Shown here: piece after piece, positions 1 to 8,626 of the stretch
Layout: each line of letters opens with the position of its first letter
How positions within the stretch are numbered: position 1 is the stretch's first letter
Assembly (NCBI RefSeq): GCF_008123965.1
Contig: NZ_VSTH01000013.1
Coordinates: forward strand, 110,756 to 174,755
DNA length: 64,000 nucleotides
Direction of reading: 5' to 3'
Source of the DNA: Bradyrhizobium hipponense
GTDB taxonomy: Bacteria; Pseudomonadota; Alphaproteobacteria; Rhizobiales; Xanthobacteraceae
The notes under the pieces: model-generated
The model's database searches: none
Seen by the model: only the letters and a program-made list of their open reading frames with translations
Told to the model about the DNA's origin: nothing
Program-made: the position numbers and the translations under genes

Positions 1-533
1 GTTGCGGTCGCCTGGACGCGGATCTTCAGGTTCTTGATGTCGCCGACATTGTGGATCTCTTTCTTGGAGTACATGTGGCGCACACCCTGCGAGCCCGTGG
101 CGATCACGTGCAGGCCCTGCGTGGTTTCATCGATCATGGTCTTGAGCGCTTCGAACACTTTTGGATCGGCCAGCCCCTTGACCACATGGTTCTCGTCGCG
201 GAACAGGAAGTGCAGCGACATCACGCCGGCCTGCGGCGAGATCGTCGCGGTGTTGGCGGACGAGATGATCGCGAATTCGACGTCGCCCGCCTTCACGAGT
301 TGCAGCACCTGCGGCTCCTGCCCGAGCTGCGCGCCGGGGTACTGGTCGATGATCATGGTGCCCTTGCTCAATTCCTTGAGCTTGTCGGCAAAGAGGTCGC
401 CCGCGATCGAATAGCCGGTGTTGCGCGGCTGGTCATAGGCGAAGCGATAATGCTTCACCTCCTGCGCCCCGGCTCCAGTAACGAACAGCATGGCGGCCAT
501 GGCCACCAACCCACGCATGGATCGTGCAATCAT
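1..533 (-). CDS. TRAP transporter substrate-binding protein (DctP family), 3' end cut by window edge
   Basis: The first 177 codons of a periplasmic DctP-type binding protein are present; the rest lies beyond position 1. Translation from the ATG at 533 gives an N-terminal signal peptide ending near GAGAQ (about residue 23). A DctP-like core follows: a segment reading YSIAGDLFADKLKELSKG, then QYPGAQLGQEPQVLQLVKAG, and a late segment GDIKNLKIRVQATAT typical of the family. The gene is 55 nt downstream of the IlvD/Edd-type dehydratase on the same strand, so both are probably one transcript, and the substrate is likely a sugar acid. The partner DctQ and DctM genes are expected to the left but are not visible. 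Family assignment is firm; the substrate is inferred from context. Confidence 0.85.
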   Translation of the reverse strand, partial: MIARSMRGLVAMAAMLFVTGAGAQEVKHYRFAYDQPRNTGYSIAGDLFADKLKELSKGTMIIDQYPGAQLGQEPQVLQLVKAGDVEFAIISSANTATISPQAGVMSLHFLFRDENHVVKGLADPKVFEALKTMIDETTQGLHVIATGSQGVRHMYSKKEIHNVGDIKNLKIRVQATA

Positions 534-588
534 CGTTTCCCCCTGTTTTATCGCCCGTCGCTTGAGCGGCTGAGCGTTCGGGTGGCGA

Positions 589-2319
589 TCACCCTTTTTC
601 GGTCTTTTGCTCAGTCTGCTTCCCAGTCCTCTGCATGAAGTCGAAGTCGCAGCCCTCGTCGGCCTGCATGATGGTCTCGTTGAACAACCAGGCGTAGCCG
701 CGCCGCGCCTCGTCCGGCGTAGCGGCCGGCTTCAGTGCGGCACGCCGGCGCTCCAGCTCGGCCGCATCGACCAGAAGCTCGATGCTGCGCTTGCCGACGT
801 CGAGTTGGATCATATCGCCGTTCTGCACCAGCGCCAGCGGCCCGCCGACGGCGGATTCCGGCGTGATGTGCAGCACGATGGTGCCGAACGCCGTGCCGCT
901 CATGCGCGCATCCGAAATACGCACCATGTCCTTGGTGCCGCCGCGCGCGAGCTTCTTCGGGATCGGCAGATAGCCCGCCTCGGGCATGCCCGGCGCGCCC
1001 TTGGGGCCGGCATTGCGCAGCACCAGCACATCGTCGGCATTCACATCAAGATCGGGATCATCGACCCGCAGGGTCATGTCCTCGACGGATTCGAACACCA
1101 CTGCGCGTCCGGTGTGCTGCAACAGTTTCGGGCTCGCGGCCGACTGCTTGATCACCGCGCCGCGCGGCGCGAGATTGCCGTGCAGGACGGCAAGGCCGCC
1201 TTCCTTCTTGATCGGATTGTCGCGCGGGCGGATCGCGTCCTGGCCGGGCACGTCTTCCGCATTGGCGACGACATCGCGCAGCGTCTGGCCCGCGATCGTC
1301 TTCGCATCGAGATCGACGAGGTCGCCGAGCTGCGCCAGCAATTTCGGCACGCCGCCGGCGTGATGGAAATGCTCCATATAGTGCTCGCCCGAAGGCTTGA
1401 GATCGACCAGCACCGGCACCTCGCGGCCGAGTTGGTCGAAGGCGGCGAGGTCCAGCCGGTGCGGCGAGCGATGCGCCATCGCCGTCAGATGGATCAGGCC
1501 GTTGGTCGAGCCGCCGATGGCTTGCAACACCACCTGCGCATTCCTGAACGAAGCCGGCGTCAAGAGTTCGCTCGGCTTGGGCCCCTTGGTCTTGGCCATC
1601 TCGGCGGCAACCCTGCCGCTCGCTTCCGCAAGACGGAAGCGTTCGGCATGCGGCGCGGGAATGGTCGCGCTCATCGGCAGCGACAGGCCCATCGCCTCGA
1701 TCATGCAGGCCATGGTCGAGGCCGTGCCCATCACCATGCAGGTGCCTACCGATGGCGCGAGGCGACCGTTCACCGCCTCGATCTCGGCATCGTCCATTTC
1801 GCCGGCGCGATACTTGCCCCAGAGACGGCGGCAGTCGGTGCAGGCGCCCAGCACCTCGCCCTTGTGGTGACCGACCACCATCGGCCCCACCGGAATGACC
1901 ACGGTCGGCAAATCGGCGCTGATCGCCGCCATGACCTGCGCGGGAAGAGTCTTGTCGCAGCCGCCGATCACGATCACCGAATCCATCGGCTGGGCCCGGA
2001 TCATCTCCTCGGTGTCCATCGCCATCAGATTGCGCAGGTACATCGAGGTCGGATGCGCAAAGCTCTCGGCGATCGAGATGGTCGGGAACACGAACGGCAT
2101 CGCGCCCGACAGCATCACGCCGCGCTTGGCGGCCTCGATGATCTGCGGGACATTGCCGTGGCAGGGATTGTAATCACTATAGGTGTTAGTGATGCCGACG
2201 ATCGGGCGCTCCAGCGCGTCGTCGGAATAGCCCATGGCCTTGATGAACGCCTTGCGCAGGAACAGCGAGAAGCCGGCATCGCCATAGCTCGTCAGACCCT
2301 TGCGCAAGCCACTGCTCAT
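589..2319 (-). CDS. IlvD/Edd family sugar-acid dehydratase
   Basis: This Fe-S dehydratase is most like the aldonate/aldarate branch of the IlvD/Edd family (L-arabinonate or D-xylonate dehydratase type), which removes water from a sugar acid to give a 2-keto-3-deoxy acid. Its 576 residues match the usual length. Visible motifs are NPCHGN (Cys53), GGCDKT (Cys121, with Lys123 in the position that is carbamylated in the family), VGTCMVMGTASTM (Cys194) and the C-terminal SDARMSGTAFGT. The three cysteines have the spacing expected for [2Fe-2S] ligands. I chose the ATG at 2319 rather than the TTG one codon earlier, because GGAG lies about 8 nt upstream. It is divergent from a GntR regulator across a region with two operator-like sites and precedes a TRAP binding protein. 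Context suggests hexuronate or pentonate breakdown; the exact substrate cannot be read from sequence. Confidence 0.88.
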   Translation of the reverse strand: MSSGLRKGLTSYGDAGFSLFLRKAFIKAMGYSDDALERPIVGITNTYSDYNPCHGNVPQIIEAAKRGVMLSGAMPFVFPTISIAESFAHPTSMYLRNLMAMDTEEMIRAQPMDSVIVIGGCDKTLPAQVMAAISADLPTVVIPVGPMVVGHHKGEVLGACTDCRRLWGKYRAGEMDDAEIEAVNGRLAPSVGTCMVMGTASTMACMIEAMGLSLPMSATIPAPHAERFRLAEASGRVAAEMAKTKGPKPSELLTPASFRNAQVVLQAIGGSTNGLIHLTAMAHRSPHRLDLAAFDQLGREVPVLVDLKPSGEHYMEHFHHAGGVPKLLAQLGDLVDLDAKTIAGQTLRDVVANAEDVPGQDAIRPRDNPIKKEGGLAVLHGNLAPRGAVIKQSAASPKLLQHTGRAVVFESVEDMTLRVDDPDLDVNADDVLVLRNAGPKGAPGMPEAGYLPIPKKLARGGTKDMVRISDARMSGTAFGTIVLHITPESAVGGPLALVQNGDMIQLDVGKRSIELLVDAAELERRRAALKPAATPDEARRGYAWLFNETIMQADEGCDFDFMQRTGKQTEQKTEKG

Positions 2320-2365
2320 CAAGCCACTCCATTCCGTCTTGCCATTGTGGTACAGCCTGCCCCTT

Positions 2366-2441
2366 GATTGTCAATAACCCAAGCGACTTTTCCGTCGTTT
2401 CGGGATCACGGCACCGCAATATGCCACGATTATTGACAATC
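2366..2441. promoter_or_regulatory. Twin GntR operator in divergent promoter region
   Basis: The 175 bp between the dehydratase and the gntR gene contains a perfect 12-bp inverted repeat, GATTGTCAATAA at 2366-2377 and TTATTGACAATC at 2430-2441, separated by 52 bp. Each arm has a near-palindromic core, ATTG-T/A-CAAT. Two identical sites, one near each gene start, are what one expects for a FadR-type GntR repressor controlling itself and its divergent target. Binding by the neighbouring regulator is inferred. Confidence 0.6.
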
Positions 2442-2494
2442 CGAGGCTTCCCTGCTCCACAGAAGGACCGGCCAGACGCCGGGAGGCTGAGGGC

Positions 2495-3181
2495 ATGTCC
2501 GACACGCACACCGCTGAGACAATGACGGTCCGGCGCGACGATCCGGACAACGTCGTCGCGCGGCTCGAAGAGGACATCATCTTCGGCCGCCTCGCGCCGG
2601 GCGCGCGCCTGACCGAGGACGCGCTGATGTCGGCCTATGGCACCTCGCGCCACTTCGTGCGCCAGGCGCTGGTGGACGCGGAGCGGCGCGGCATCGTCCG
2701 CCGCGAGAAGAATGTCGGCGCCACCGTGCGGTTCTATTCGTCCGAGGAAGTCCAGCAGATCTACGAGGTCCGGGAGATGCTGACCCGGCAGGCCGCGTTG
2801 ATGATCCCCCTGCCCGCACCGCCGGCACTCATCGACGAACTGACCGCGTTGCAAAGCCAGTATTGCGCGAAGGCCGACGCGCAGGACCTGCGCGGCATTC
2901 ACGAGACCAACGACGCTTTCCACCTCGCGCTGTTCGGGGCTTGCGGCAATCCCTATCTGGTGCGCTCACTGCAGGACTACATGAACCTGACGCTGCCGAT
3001 GCGCGCGAAGAATCTCGCTGATCGCGATGGGCTCGCGCAGTCGCGGCGCCAGCATGAATTGATGATCGAGCTTCTCAAGGGCCGCGACAGCTGGGCGCTC
3101 GCCCAGCTCTGCGTCGATCACATGCAGTTCAGCAAGAAGGATTATCTGGCGCGGATTGGGGACGAGGGAGCTGGGCGGTAA
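2495..3181 (+). CDS. GntR family (FadR/FCD subfamily) transcriptional regulator
   Basis: The protein has 228 residues. A winged helix-turn-helix spans about residues 18-85 (LEEDIIFGRLAPGARLTEDAL, then SRHFVRQALVDAERRGIV). An all-helical FCD ligand domain fills the C-terminal half, where His and Asp side chains usually bind a metal and an organic acid. The ATG at 2495 follows a purine-rich GGGAGGCTGAGGG. It is divergently transcribed from the sugar-acid dehydratase and very likely represses it until an acid sugar intermediate binds. The effector is unknown. Confidence 0.88.
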   Translation: MSDTHTAETMTVRRDDPDNVVARLEEDIIFGRLAPGARLTEDALMSAYGTSRHFVRQALVDAERRGIVRREKNVGATVRFYSSEEVQQIYEVREMLTRQAALMIPLPAPPALIDELTALQSQYCAKADAQDLRGIHETNDAFHLALFGACGNPYLVRSLQDYMNLTLPMRAKNLADRDGLAQSRRQHELMIELLKGRDSWALAQLCVDHMQFSKKDYLARIGDEGAGR

Positions 3182-3346
3182 GGGGCGCGCACTCGTAAAT
3201 GTGGGATATCCTCCAACCTGAATCGACGCACCGCGTCAAGACAGGCATCAAGACCTTTTGTCAAGCCATCGAAATAACGCAGAGCCAGACTACATAGGGA
3301 TCGCGTCCGGCGGCACCTCACCCTTCTTCCTCCCGAATGAAATGAC

Positions 3347-4618
3347 ATGACCGAACAGACCCTGGCTGACCCGATCGACCAACGGCAAGAGCTGTCCCGC
3401 GGCTTTTCGCGATACCAGTCAATTCTCGTTGCGTTGCTGGCGCTGGTCCAGTTCACGATCATCATCGATTTCATGATCATGTCGCCACTCGGCGCCATCA
3501 TCATGCCGGCGCTCGATATCTCGGCCGCACAATTCGGCGTGGCGGTCTCGGCCTACGCCTTCAGCGCGGGAATTTCCGGCATCCTGGCGGCAGGCTTTGC
3601 CGATCGGTTCGATCGCAAATGGCTGCTTCTATTTTTCTATCTCGGCTTTACCCTTGGAACGGCGCTGTGCGCGATCGCTCCCAACTACCATGTGCTGCTG
3701 CTCGGGCGGATCGTCACCGGTCTGTTCGGCGGTGTGATCGGCTCGGTCGTGCTCGCCATCGTGACCGATCTGTTTGCGCTGCAATTGCGCGGCCGCGTCA
3801 TGGGTTTTGTGCAAACCGCCTTCGCTGCGAGCCAGGTGCTTGGCATTCCGGCCGGTCTTTTTCTCTCCAACCACTGGAGCTGGCACGTCGCGTTCGGCGC
3901 ATTGGTCGGCCTGTCGGTGATCGGGATGGCCGCCGTGCTGTTCCTGATGAAGCCGGTGAACGGCCATCTCGTGCTGAAGCAGGACAAGAACCCGTTCCAG
4001 CATCTGATCGCAACCGTGGCGCAGCCGCGGTATTGGATGGCATTTTCGGTGACGACGCTGCTGGCGACCGGCGGCTACATGCTGATGCCGTTCGGCAGCG
4101 CCTACACCGTGCACAATCTCGGCATCGACATCGTTCACCTGCCGACGATCTATCTCGTCTCCGGCCTGTTCAGCATTTTCATCGGGCCGCTGGTGGGACG
4201 CGCCAGCGATGCTTTCGGCAAGTATCCCACCTTTGTCTTCGGAAGCGCCATGTCCATCGTCATGGTGCTGATCTACACGCATCTCGGCGAGGTGAGCCTG
4301 ACGGTCGCGATCCTGGTCAACGTCCTGATGTTCGTCGGCATCTTTTCACGCATGATCCCGTCGCAGGCGTTGATCTCCGCAATCCCGGATCCGGCACAAC
4401 GCGGCTCCTTCAGCGCGATCGGCGCCTCGCTGCAACAACTCTCCGGCGGGCTCGGCTCCGTGCTCGCCGCCGCGCTGATCGCACAGGATGCCGACGGCAC
4501 GCTCCGGCATTTCGACCGGCTGGGATACGTTGTCGTTACGACGGCGGTGGTATCGCTGATCCTGATGTACCTGGTGCAGAGGCCCATCGCGGCCCAGGCC
4601 GGCAAACGGGTGGTTTGA
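3347..4618 (+). CDS. MFS transporter
   Basis: A 423-residue inner-membrane permease of the major facilitator superfamily with about 12 predicted hydrophobic segments. The loop 2-3 signature is present as AAGFADRFDRKWLL (about residues 85-98), and a related FIGPLVGRASDAFGKYP motif follows in the second half. The first helix begins after roughly 25 residues (YQSILVALLALVQFTIII). It lies 165 bp downstream of gntR in the same direction, and its position in a sugar-acid region hints at uptake or export of an acid or drug, but the substrate cannot be deduced. The downstream gap carries a large palindromic repeat that probably ends transcription. Confidence 0.8.
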   Translation: MTEQTLADPIDQRQELSRGFSRYQSILVALLALVQFTIIIDFMIMSPLGAIIMPALDISAAQFGVAVSAYAFSAGISGILAAGFADRFDRKWLLLFFYLGFTLGTALCAIAPNYHVLLLGRIVTGLFGGVIGSVVLAIVTDLFALQLRGRVMGFVQTAFAASQVLGIPAGLFLSNHWSWHVAFGALVGLSVIGMAAVLFLMKPVNGHLVLKQDKNPFQHLIATVAQPRYWMAFSVTTLLATGGYMLMPFGSAYTVHNLGIDIVHLPTIYLVSGLFSIFIGPLVGRASDAFGKYPTFVFGSAMSIVMVLIYTHLGEVSLTVAILVNVLMFVGIFSRMIPSQALISAIPDPAQRGSFSAIGASLQQLSGGLGSVLAAALIAQDADGTLRHFDRLGYVVVTTAVVSLILMYLVQRPIAAQAGKRVV

Positions 4619-4635
4619 GGCGACCTTCCTTTCGC

Positions 4636-4880
4636 CTCTCCCCGCTTGCGGCAGGGCTATCGCATATCGGCTGATCTTGTTGTGGCCGATCCTTCGAGAC
4701 GCCCGCCTTGGGGCGGGCCCTCAGGATGAGGATGGAATGCGCGGCAGCGGTTTCCACGGGCTCCGATGCCGCTCAGCCTCATCCTGAGGAGACCGCGGAG
4801 CGGTCGTCTCGAAGGACGAGGCGCGCGCTCAGGCCGCCCACAAAGGCCGATGCGATAGCCCTGCCGCTCGCGGGGCGAGG
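4636..4880. repeat. Composite nested palindromic repeat (REP-like)
   Basis: Outer arms of about 34 bp at 4636-4671 and 4847-4880 are near-perfect inverted copies sharing the core CGGCAGGGCTATCGCAT. Inside them lie inverted blocks containing CCTTCGAGACG (near 4690) and CGTCTCGAAGG (near 4804), and TCAGGATGAG near 4721 against CTCATCCTGA near 4788. The same CCTTCGAGACGCCCGC block recurs at about 24979. The element fills the gap between the convergent MFS and uronate dehydrogenase genes. Confidence 0.75.
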
Positions 4881-4911
4881 GAGCGCACCACCATTGAAGC
4901 GATCCCTCGAC

Positions 4912-5736
4912 CTACCGCTTATTCCAGTCGATGATGCGGCTCGCGTCGCCGTCGAACTCATTGCTGCAGAATGCGCCGCCCTGGTAGTGGTCGCCGATCG
5001 GGTCCGGCTTCAGCTTGGCTTGCTCCGCCATCGCATGCGCCACATGATCCTCGGAGCGGCCGATCGGGCGATAGCCGAACGCGTAGGCGCGGTGGTTGTC
5101 CCACCAGGCGCGCTCGTTCAACGATACGCCGTAGAAGATCTCGAAATGAATATCGGGGTGCTCGAGCCCGATCTGGCAGAGCTGCACCAGATCCTCCGGC
5201 TTCAGCCACATCGCGATCCGGCGATGATCAAGCGGCCTCTCGTCGCAATTGCCGATCCGGATGCAGGTCACCTTCAGCCCGTGCTTGTCGGCGTAGAGCG
5301 CGCCGACAGCTTCACCGAACACTTTGCTGACGCCATAGCGGCCGTCGGGGCGCACCGTGACGTCGGTGTCGATCCTGCGGTGGCGCGGATAGAACCCGAC
5401 CGTATGGTTGGACGAGGCGAACACCACGCGCTTGACGCCCTTCCTGTGCGCCGCCTCGAACAGATTATAGCCGCCGATGATATTGGCCTGGAGGATGTCG
5501 TTCCAGGGACCTTCGACCGAATAGCCGCCGAGATGGATGATGCCGTCGACGCCCTCGCAGATCGCCTCGACCTGCGCCATGTCGGACAGGTCCGCCGCCC
5601 TAAACTTTTCGCTCGGGCCGAGATCGGCGGGCGGGCGGATATCGCTGAGCAACAGGTCCGGATAGATCGGTGGCAGCAGTTTTCGCAAGCGCGTTCCGAT
5701 TCCGCCCGAAGCTCCCGTCAACAAGATGCGCGGCAT
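4912..5736 (-). CDS. udh: NAD-dependent uronate dehydrogenase
   Basis: This 274-residue short-chain (extended-type) NAD-dependent enzyme closely follows uronate dehydrogenases, which oxidise D-galacturonate or D-glucuronate to the aldarolactone. Visible features are the nucleotide-binding TGASGGIG at residues 7-14, HLGGYSVEGPW (69-79), SSNHT (108-112) and the catalytic pair Tyr134 and Lys138 in YGVSK. The ATG at 5736 is preceded by GAGGAAAG and starts exactly at MPRILLTGAS, so a longer upstream frame was rejected. It is divergent from an SMP-30 family lactonase, the expected next step. Family match is strong; enzyme activity is inferred from motif similarity to the Agrobacterium enzyme. Confidence 0.85.
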   Translation of the reverse strand: MPRILLTGASGGIGTRLRKLLPPIYPDLLLSDIRPPADLGPSEKFRAADLSDMAQVEAICEGVDGIIHLGGYSVEGPWNDILQANIIGGYNLFEAAHRKGVKRVVFASSNHTVGFYPRHRRIDTDVTVRPDGRYGVSKVFGEAVGALYADKHGLKVTCIRIGNCDERPLDHRRIAMWLKPEDLVQLCQIGLEHPDIHFEIFYGVSLNERAWWDNHRAYAFGYRPIGRSEDHVAHAMAEQAKLKPDPIGDHYQGGAFCSNEFDGDASRIIDWNKR

Positions 5737-5827
5737 GTCTTTCCTCGTATTTAGCGACCGATTTGCCGCCGTAGATATCTGATGATAGCAGACTTGGACA
5801 GAGGGAACGCAATAACGAGACCTGCAC

Positions 5828-6808
5828 ATGAACGATGCATCGTCCCAATTCCAAGAAAGGCCGCAAGGCTGGCGGCCGGCGACCTATTACCCCGATCCGG
5901 CGATAAGTGCACTCGACCCGCGCTTCGAAAAATACTGGCTCAAGCTGTCGGCCGTGGAGCGGCTGACGACCGGCCTGCGCTGGGCCGAAGGCCCGGTGTG
6001 GTTCGGCGACGGGCGCTATCTGCTGTGCAGCGACATCCCGAACCAGCGCATCATCAAATGGGAGGAGGAGACCGGCGCCGTCTCGGTGTTCCGCAAGCCC
6101 TCGAATTTCGCCAACGGCAACACGCGCGACCGCCAGGGCCGGCTCGTCACCTGCGAGCACGGCGGCCGTCGCGTCACCCGCACCGAGTATGACGGCTCGA
6201 TCACGGTGCTGATGGATTCCTTTGGCGGCAAGCGCTTGAACTCGCCGAACGACGTCGTGGTGAAGTCCGACGGTTCGATCTGGTTCACCGATCCGACCTT
6301 CGGCCTGCTCGGCAATTACGAGGGTTACAAGGCCGAATCCGAGATCGAGCCGAACGTCTACCGGTTTGATCCTGCGACTGGCGAGGCGACCATCGTCGCC
6401 GAAGGCGTGTTGGGTCCGAACGGGCTGTGCTTCTCGCCGGCCGAAGAAATCCTCTATGTCGTGGAATCGCGCGGGGTGCCAAACCGCAAGATCCTCGCCT
6501 ATGACGTCTCCGCGGCCGGTACCACGATTTCCAACAAGCGCGTCTTCATCGATGCAGGTCCGGGCACGCCGGACGGCATGCGCTGCGACGTCGACGGCAA
6601 TCTCTGGTGCGGCTGGGGCATGGGCGATCCCGAGCTCGATGGCGTCATGGTGTTCGCGCCCGACGGCGTCATGATCGGCCGCATCGCGCTGCCCGAGCGC
6701 TGCGCCAATCTCTGCTTCGGCGGCGTCAAGCGCAACCGCCTGTTCATGGCGGCGAGCCAGTCGATCTACGCGCTGTATGTCAACACGCAGGGGGCGGTGG
6801 GGGGATAG
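5828..6808 (+). CDS. SMP-30/gluconolactonase family lactonase
   Basis: A 326-residue six-bladed beta-propeller of the SMP-30/Gnl/LRE family, which hydrolyses sugar lactones with a divalent metal. The usual ligands can be placed: Glu54 (WAEGPVWF), Asn141 (NSPNDVVV), Asn198 (GPNGLCFS) and Asp249 (TPDGMRCD). No signal peptide is visible, so it acts in the cytoplasm. It is divergent from uronate dehydrogenase with 91 bp between starts, so it probably opens the aldarolactone made by Udh. The region between them contains TATCTGATGATA, a loose dyad that may be an operator. The lactone substrate is an inference from neighbours. Confidence 0.82.
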   Translation: MNDASSQFQERPQGWRPATYYPDPAISALDPRFEKYWLKLSAVERLTTGLRWAEGPVWFGDGRYLLCSDIPNQRIIKWEEETGAVSVFRKPSNFANGNTRDRQGRLVTCEHGGRRVTRTEYDGSITVLMDSFGGKRLNSPNDVVVKSDGSIWFTDPTFGLLGNYEGYKAESEIEPNVYRFDPATGEATIVAEGVLGPNGLCFSPAEEILYVVESRGVPNRKILAYDVSAAGTTISNKRVFIDAGPGTPDGMRCDVDGNLWCGWGMGDPELDGVMVFAPDGVMIGRIALPERCANLCFGGVKRNRLFMAASQSIYALYVNTQGAVGG

Positions 6809-6815
6809 CCCCCGC

Positions 6816-6902
6816 CGTCATTGCGAGGAGCTCTTGCGACGAAGCAATCCAGACTGTCTCCGCGGACAGATTCTGGATTGCTTCGCTTCGCTCGCAATGA
6901 CG
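6816..6902. repeat. REP-like palindrome, CGTCATTGCGAG family
   Basis: Terminal inverted repeats CGTCATTGCGAG and CTCGCAATGACG enclose about 63 bp with an internal dyad (AAGCAATCCAGA against TCTGGATTGCTT). Further copies of the same family lie at 11600-11715 and 13931-14009. This copy sits between convergent genes, where the hairpin could act as a terminator. Confidence 0.85.
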
Positions 6903-6913
6903 ACAGGTGACGC

Positions 6914-8344
6914 TTACGCCGCGTTGAAGCCGGCGACGGCCTTCACCTCGAGGAAGTCCTCGAGGCCGTACTTGCCCCACTCGCGGCCGTTGCCCGACTG
7001 CTTGTAGCCGCCGAACGGCGCGGAGCGGTCATTGGGCACGCCCTGGAGGTTGACGTTGCCGGCGCGGATCTGGCGCGCGACGCGCTTGGCGCTCTCGACC
7101 GTGTCGGCCGAGACGTAGCCGGCGAGGCCATACGGCGTGTCGTTGGCGATCTGCACCGCCTCGGCTTCGTCCTTGGCGCCGATGATGGTCAGCACCGGCC
7201 CGAAGATTTCTTCACGGGCGATCGTCATGTCAGGGGTGACGTCGGCGAAGATGGTCGGGCGGACATAGAAGCCCTTGTTGACGCCCTCCGGCAGGCCCGG
7301 ACCGCCGGCGACGAGCGTTGCGCCCTCGTCGATGCCCTTCTTGATCAGCCCCTGGATCTTGTCCCACTGGCCGCGGTTGACCACGGGGCCGATGGTGGTG
7401 CCTTCGGCACGGGGATCGCCGGCCTTGGTCTTGTCGGCGACCGCCTTCGCGATCGCGGCGACTTCCTTCATCTTCGACAGCGGCACGATCATGCGCGAGG
7501 GCGCGTTGCAGGACTGGCCGGAGTTGTTGAACATGTGCATCACGCCGCCGGTCACCGCCTTCTGCAGGTCGGCGCCTTCGAGGATGACGTTCGGCGACTT
7601 GCCGCCGAGCTCCTGGCTGACGCGCTTGACGGTCGGAGCCGCGCGCTTGGCAACGTCGATGCCGGCACGGGTGGAGCCGGTGAACGAGATCATGTCGATG
7701 TCGGGATGCTCGCTCATGGCAGCGCCGACCTCGGGGCCGAGACCGTTGACGAGATTGAACACGCCCTTCGGCACGCCGGCTTCATGGAGGATTTCCGCGA
7801 AGATCAGCGCCGAGGTCGGGGTGAACTCCGACGGCTTCAGGATCATGGTGCAGCCGGCGGCGAGCGCGGGCGCGACCTTGCAGGCGATCTGGTTGAGCGG
7901 CCAGTTCCAGGGCGTGATCATGCCGACCACGCCGATCGGCTCGCGCAGCACCATCGCGGTGCCGACCGGTTCCTCGAAATGATAGTTCTTGAGCACGTCG
8001 AGCGTGGTCATGAGATGGCCGAGGCCGGCGCCGGCCTGGAGCTTCTCCGCCATCGGCAGCGGCGCGCCCATCTCGTCGGAGACGGCGGCGCCGATCTCCT
8101 TGAGGCGCCCCTTGTAGACCTCGATGACTTTCGAGAGCAGCGCAACGCGATCTTCGCGGCTGGTCTGGGAGAAGGTTGCGAAGGCGCGCTTGGCGGCGGC
8201 GACAGCCTTGTCGACGTCGACCTTGGAGCCCAGCGCAACCTCGTACATCGCCTCTTCCGTCGCCGGATTGACCACGGCGGTGGATTTCTTGACGGCGGGA
8301 TCGACCCAGGCGCCGTCGATGTAGAATTGCATGCGATTGACCAT
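6914..8344 (-). CDS. NAD(P)-dependent aldehyde dehydrogenase
   Basis: A 476-residue aldehyde dehydrogenase superfamily member. Active-site residues are all in place: Asn147 in TPWNWP, Lys170 in LKPSE, the general base Glu245 in QELGGKSP and the nucleophile Cys279 in GQSCNAPS. The start at 8344 is chosen because AAGAGG lies 6 nt upstream; an upstream in-frame ATG at 8422 lacks this and adds an unrelated tail. Position next to the uronate genes would fit a 2-oxoglutarate semialdehyde dehydrogenase ending an oxidative uronate pathway, but the sequence does not show the substrate. It could equally be a broad-range aldehyde dehydrogenase, and the two inverted-repeat elements around it argue for a separate transcript. 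Confidence 0.88.
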   Translation of the reverse strand: MVNRMQFYIDGAWVDPAVKKSTAVVNPATEEAMYEVALGSKVDVDKAVAAAKRAFATFSQTSREDRVALLSKVIEVYKGRLKEIGAAVSDEMGAPLPMAEKLQAGAGLGHLMTTLDVLKNYHFEEPVGTAMVLREPIGVVGMITPWNWPLNQIACKVAPALAAGCTMILKPSEFTPTSALIFAEILHEAGVPKGVFNLVNGLGPEVGAAMSEHPDIDMISFTGSTRAGIDVAKRAAPTVKRVSQELGGKSPNVILEGADLQKAVTGGVMHMFNNSGQSCNAPSRMIVPLSKMKEVAAIAKAVADKTKAGDPRAEGTTIGPVVNRGQWDKIQGLIKKGIDEGATLVAGGPGLPEGVNKGFYVRPTIFADVTPDMTIAREEIFGPVLTIIGAKDEAEAVQIANDTPYGLAGYVSADTVESAKRVARQIRAGNVNLQGVPNDRSAPFGGYKQSGNGREWGKYGLEDFLEVKAVAGFNAA

Positions 8345-8502
8345 CGTTAACCTCTTCTTGGGGGCTTGGGGGCGTTTCGGCAGGCATCCTTGCACGAAAG
8401 CGCCTGCAATTGAACCCGCCATATGCGGGGCCAGCGTTGCGGCGGACGGAGGTTATATGAGCCGATGGCGGGAGCGAGGCAAGGTCTCGCCTCACACACG
8501 AT

Positions 8503-8623
8503 GTCGTCCCGGCGAAGGCCGGGACCCATAACCACAGGGCGCAGTTGCTTTGCACAGGCGTCGATCACCTGTAGCCACCAATCACCGCCGCGGCGTATGG
8601 GCCCCGGCCTTCGCCGGGGCGAC
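8503..8623. repeat. REP-like inverted repeat pair, CCGGCGAAGGCCGGG type
   Basis: GTCGTCCCGGCGAAGGCCGG at 8503 and CCGGCCTTCGCCGGGGCGAC ending at 8623 form inverted arms of about 28 bp around 65 bp of spacer. Each arm is itself palindromic. It lies upstream of the aldehyde dehydrogenase start and just past the stop of the AceE-like gene. Confidence 0.8.
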
Positions 8624-8626
8624 GAA

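Noticed and set aside
607..2367. Long plus-strand frame of 586 codons opposite the dehydratase
   Set aside because: It is antisense to a gene with clear motifs, is rich in His, Arg and Ala as expected for a GC-rich shadow frame, and has no ribosome-binding site.
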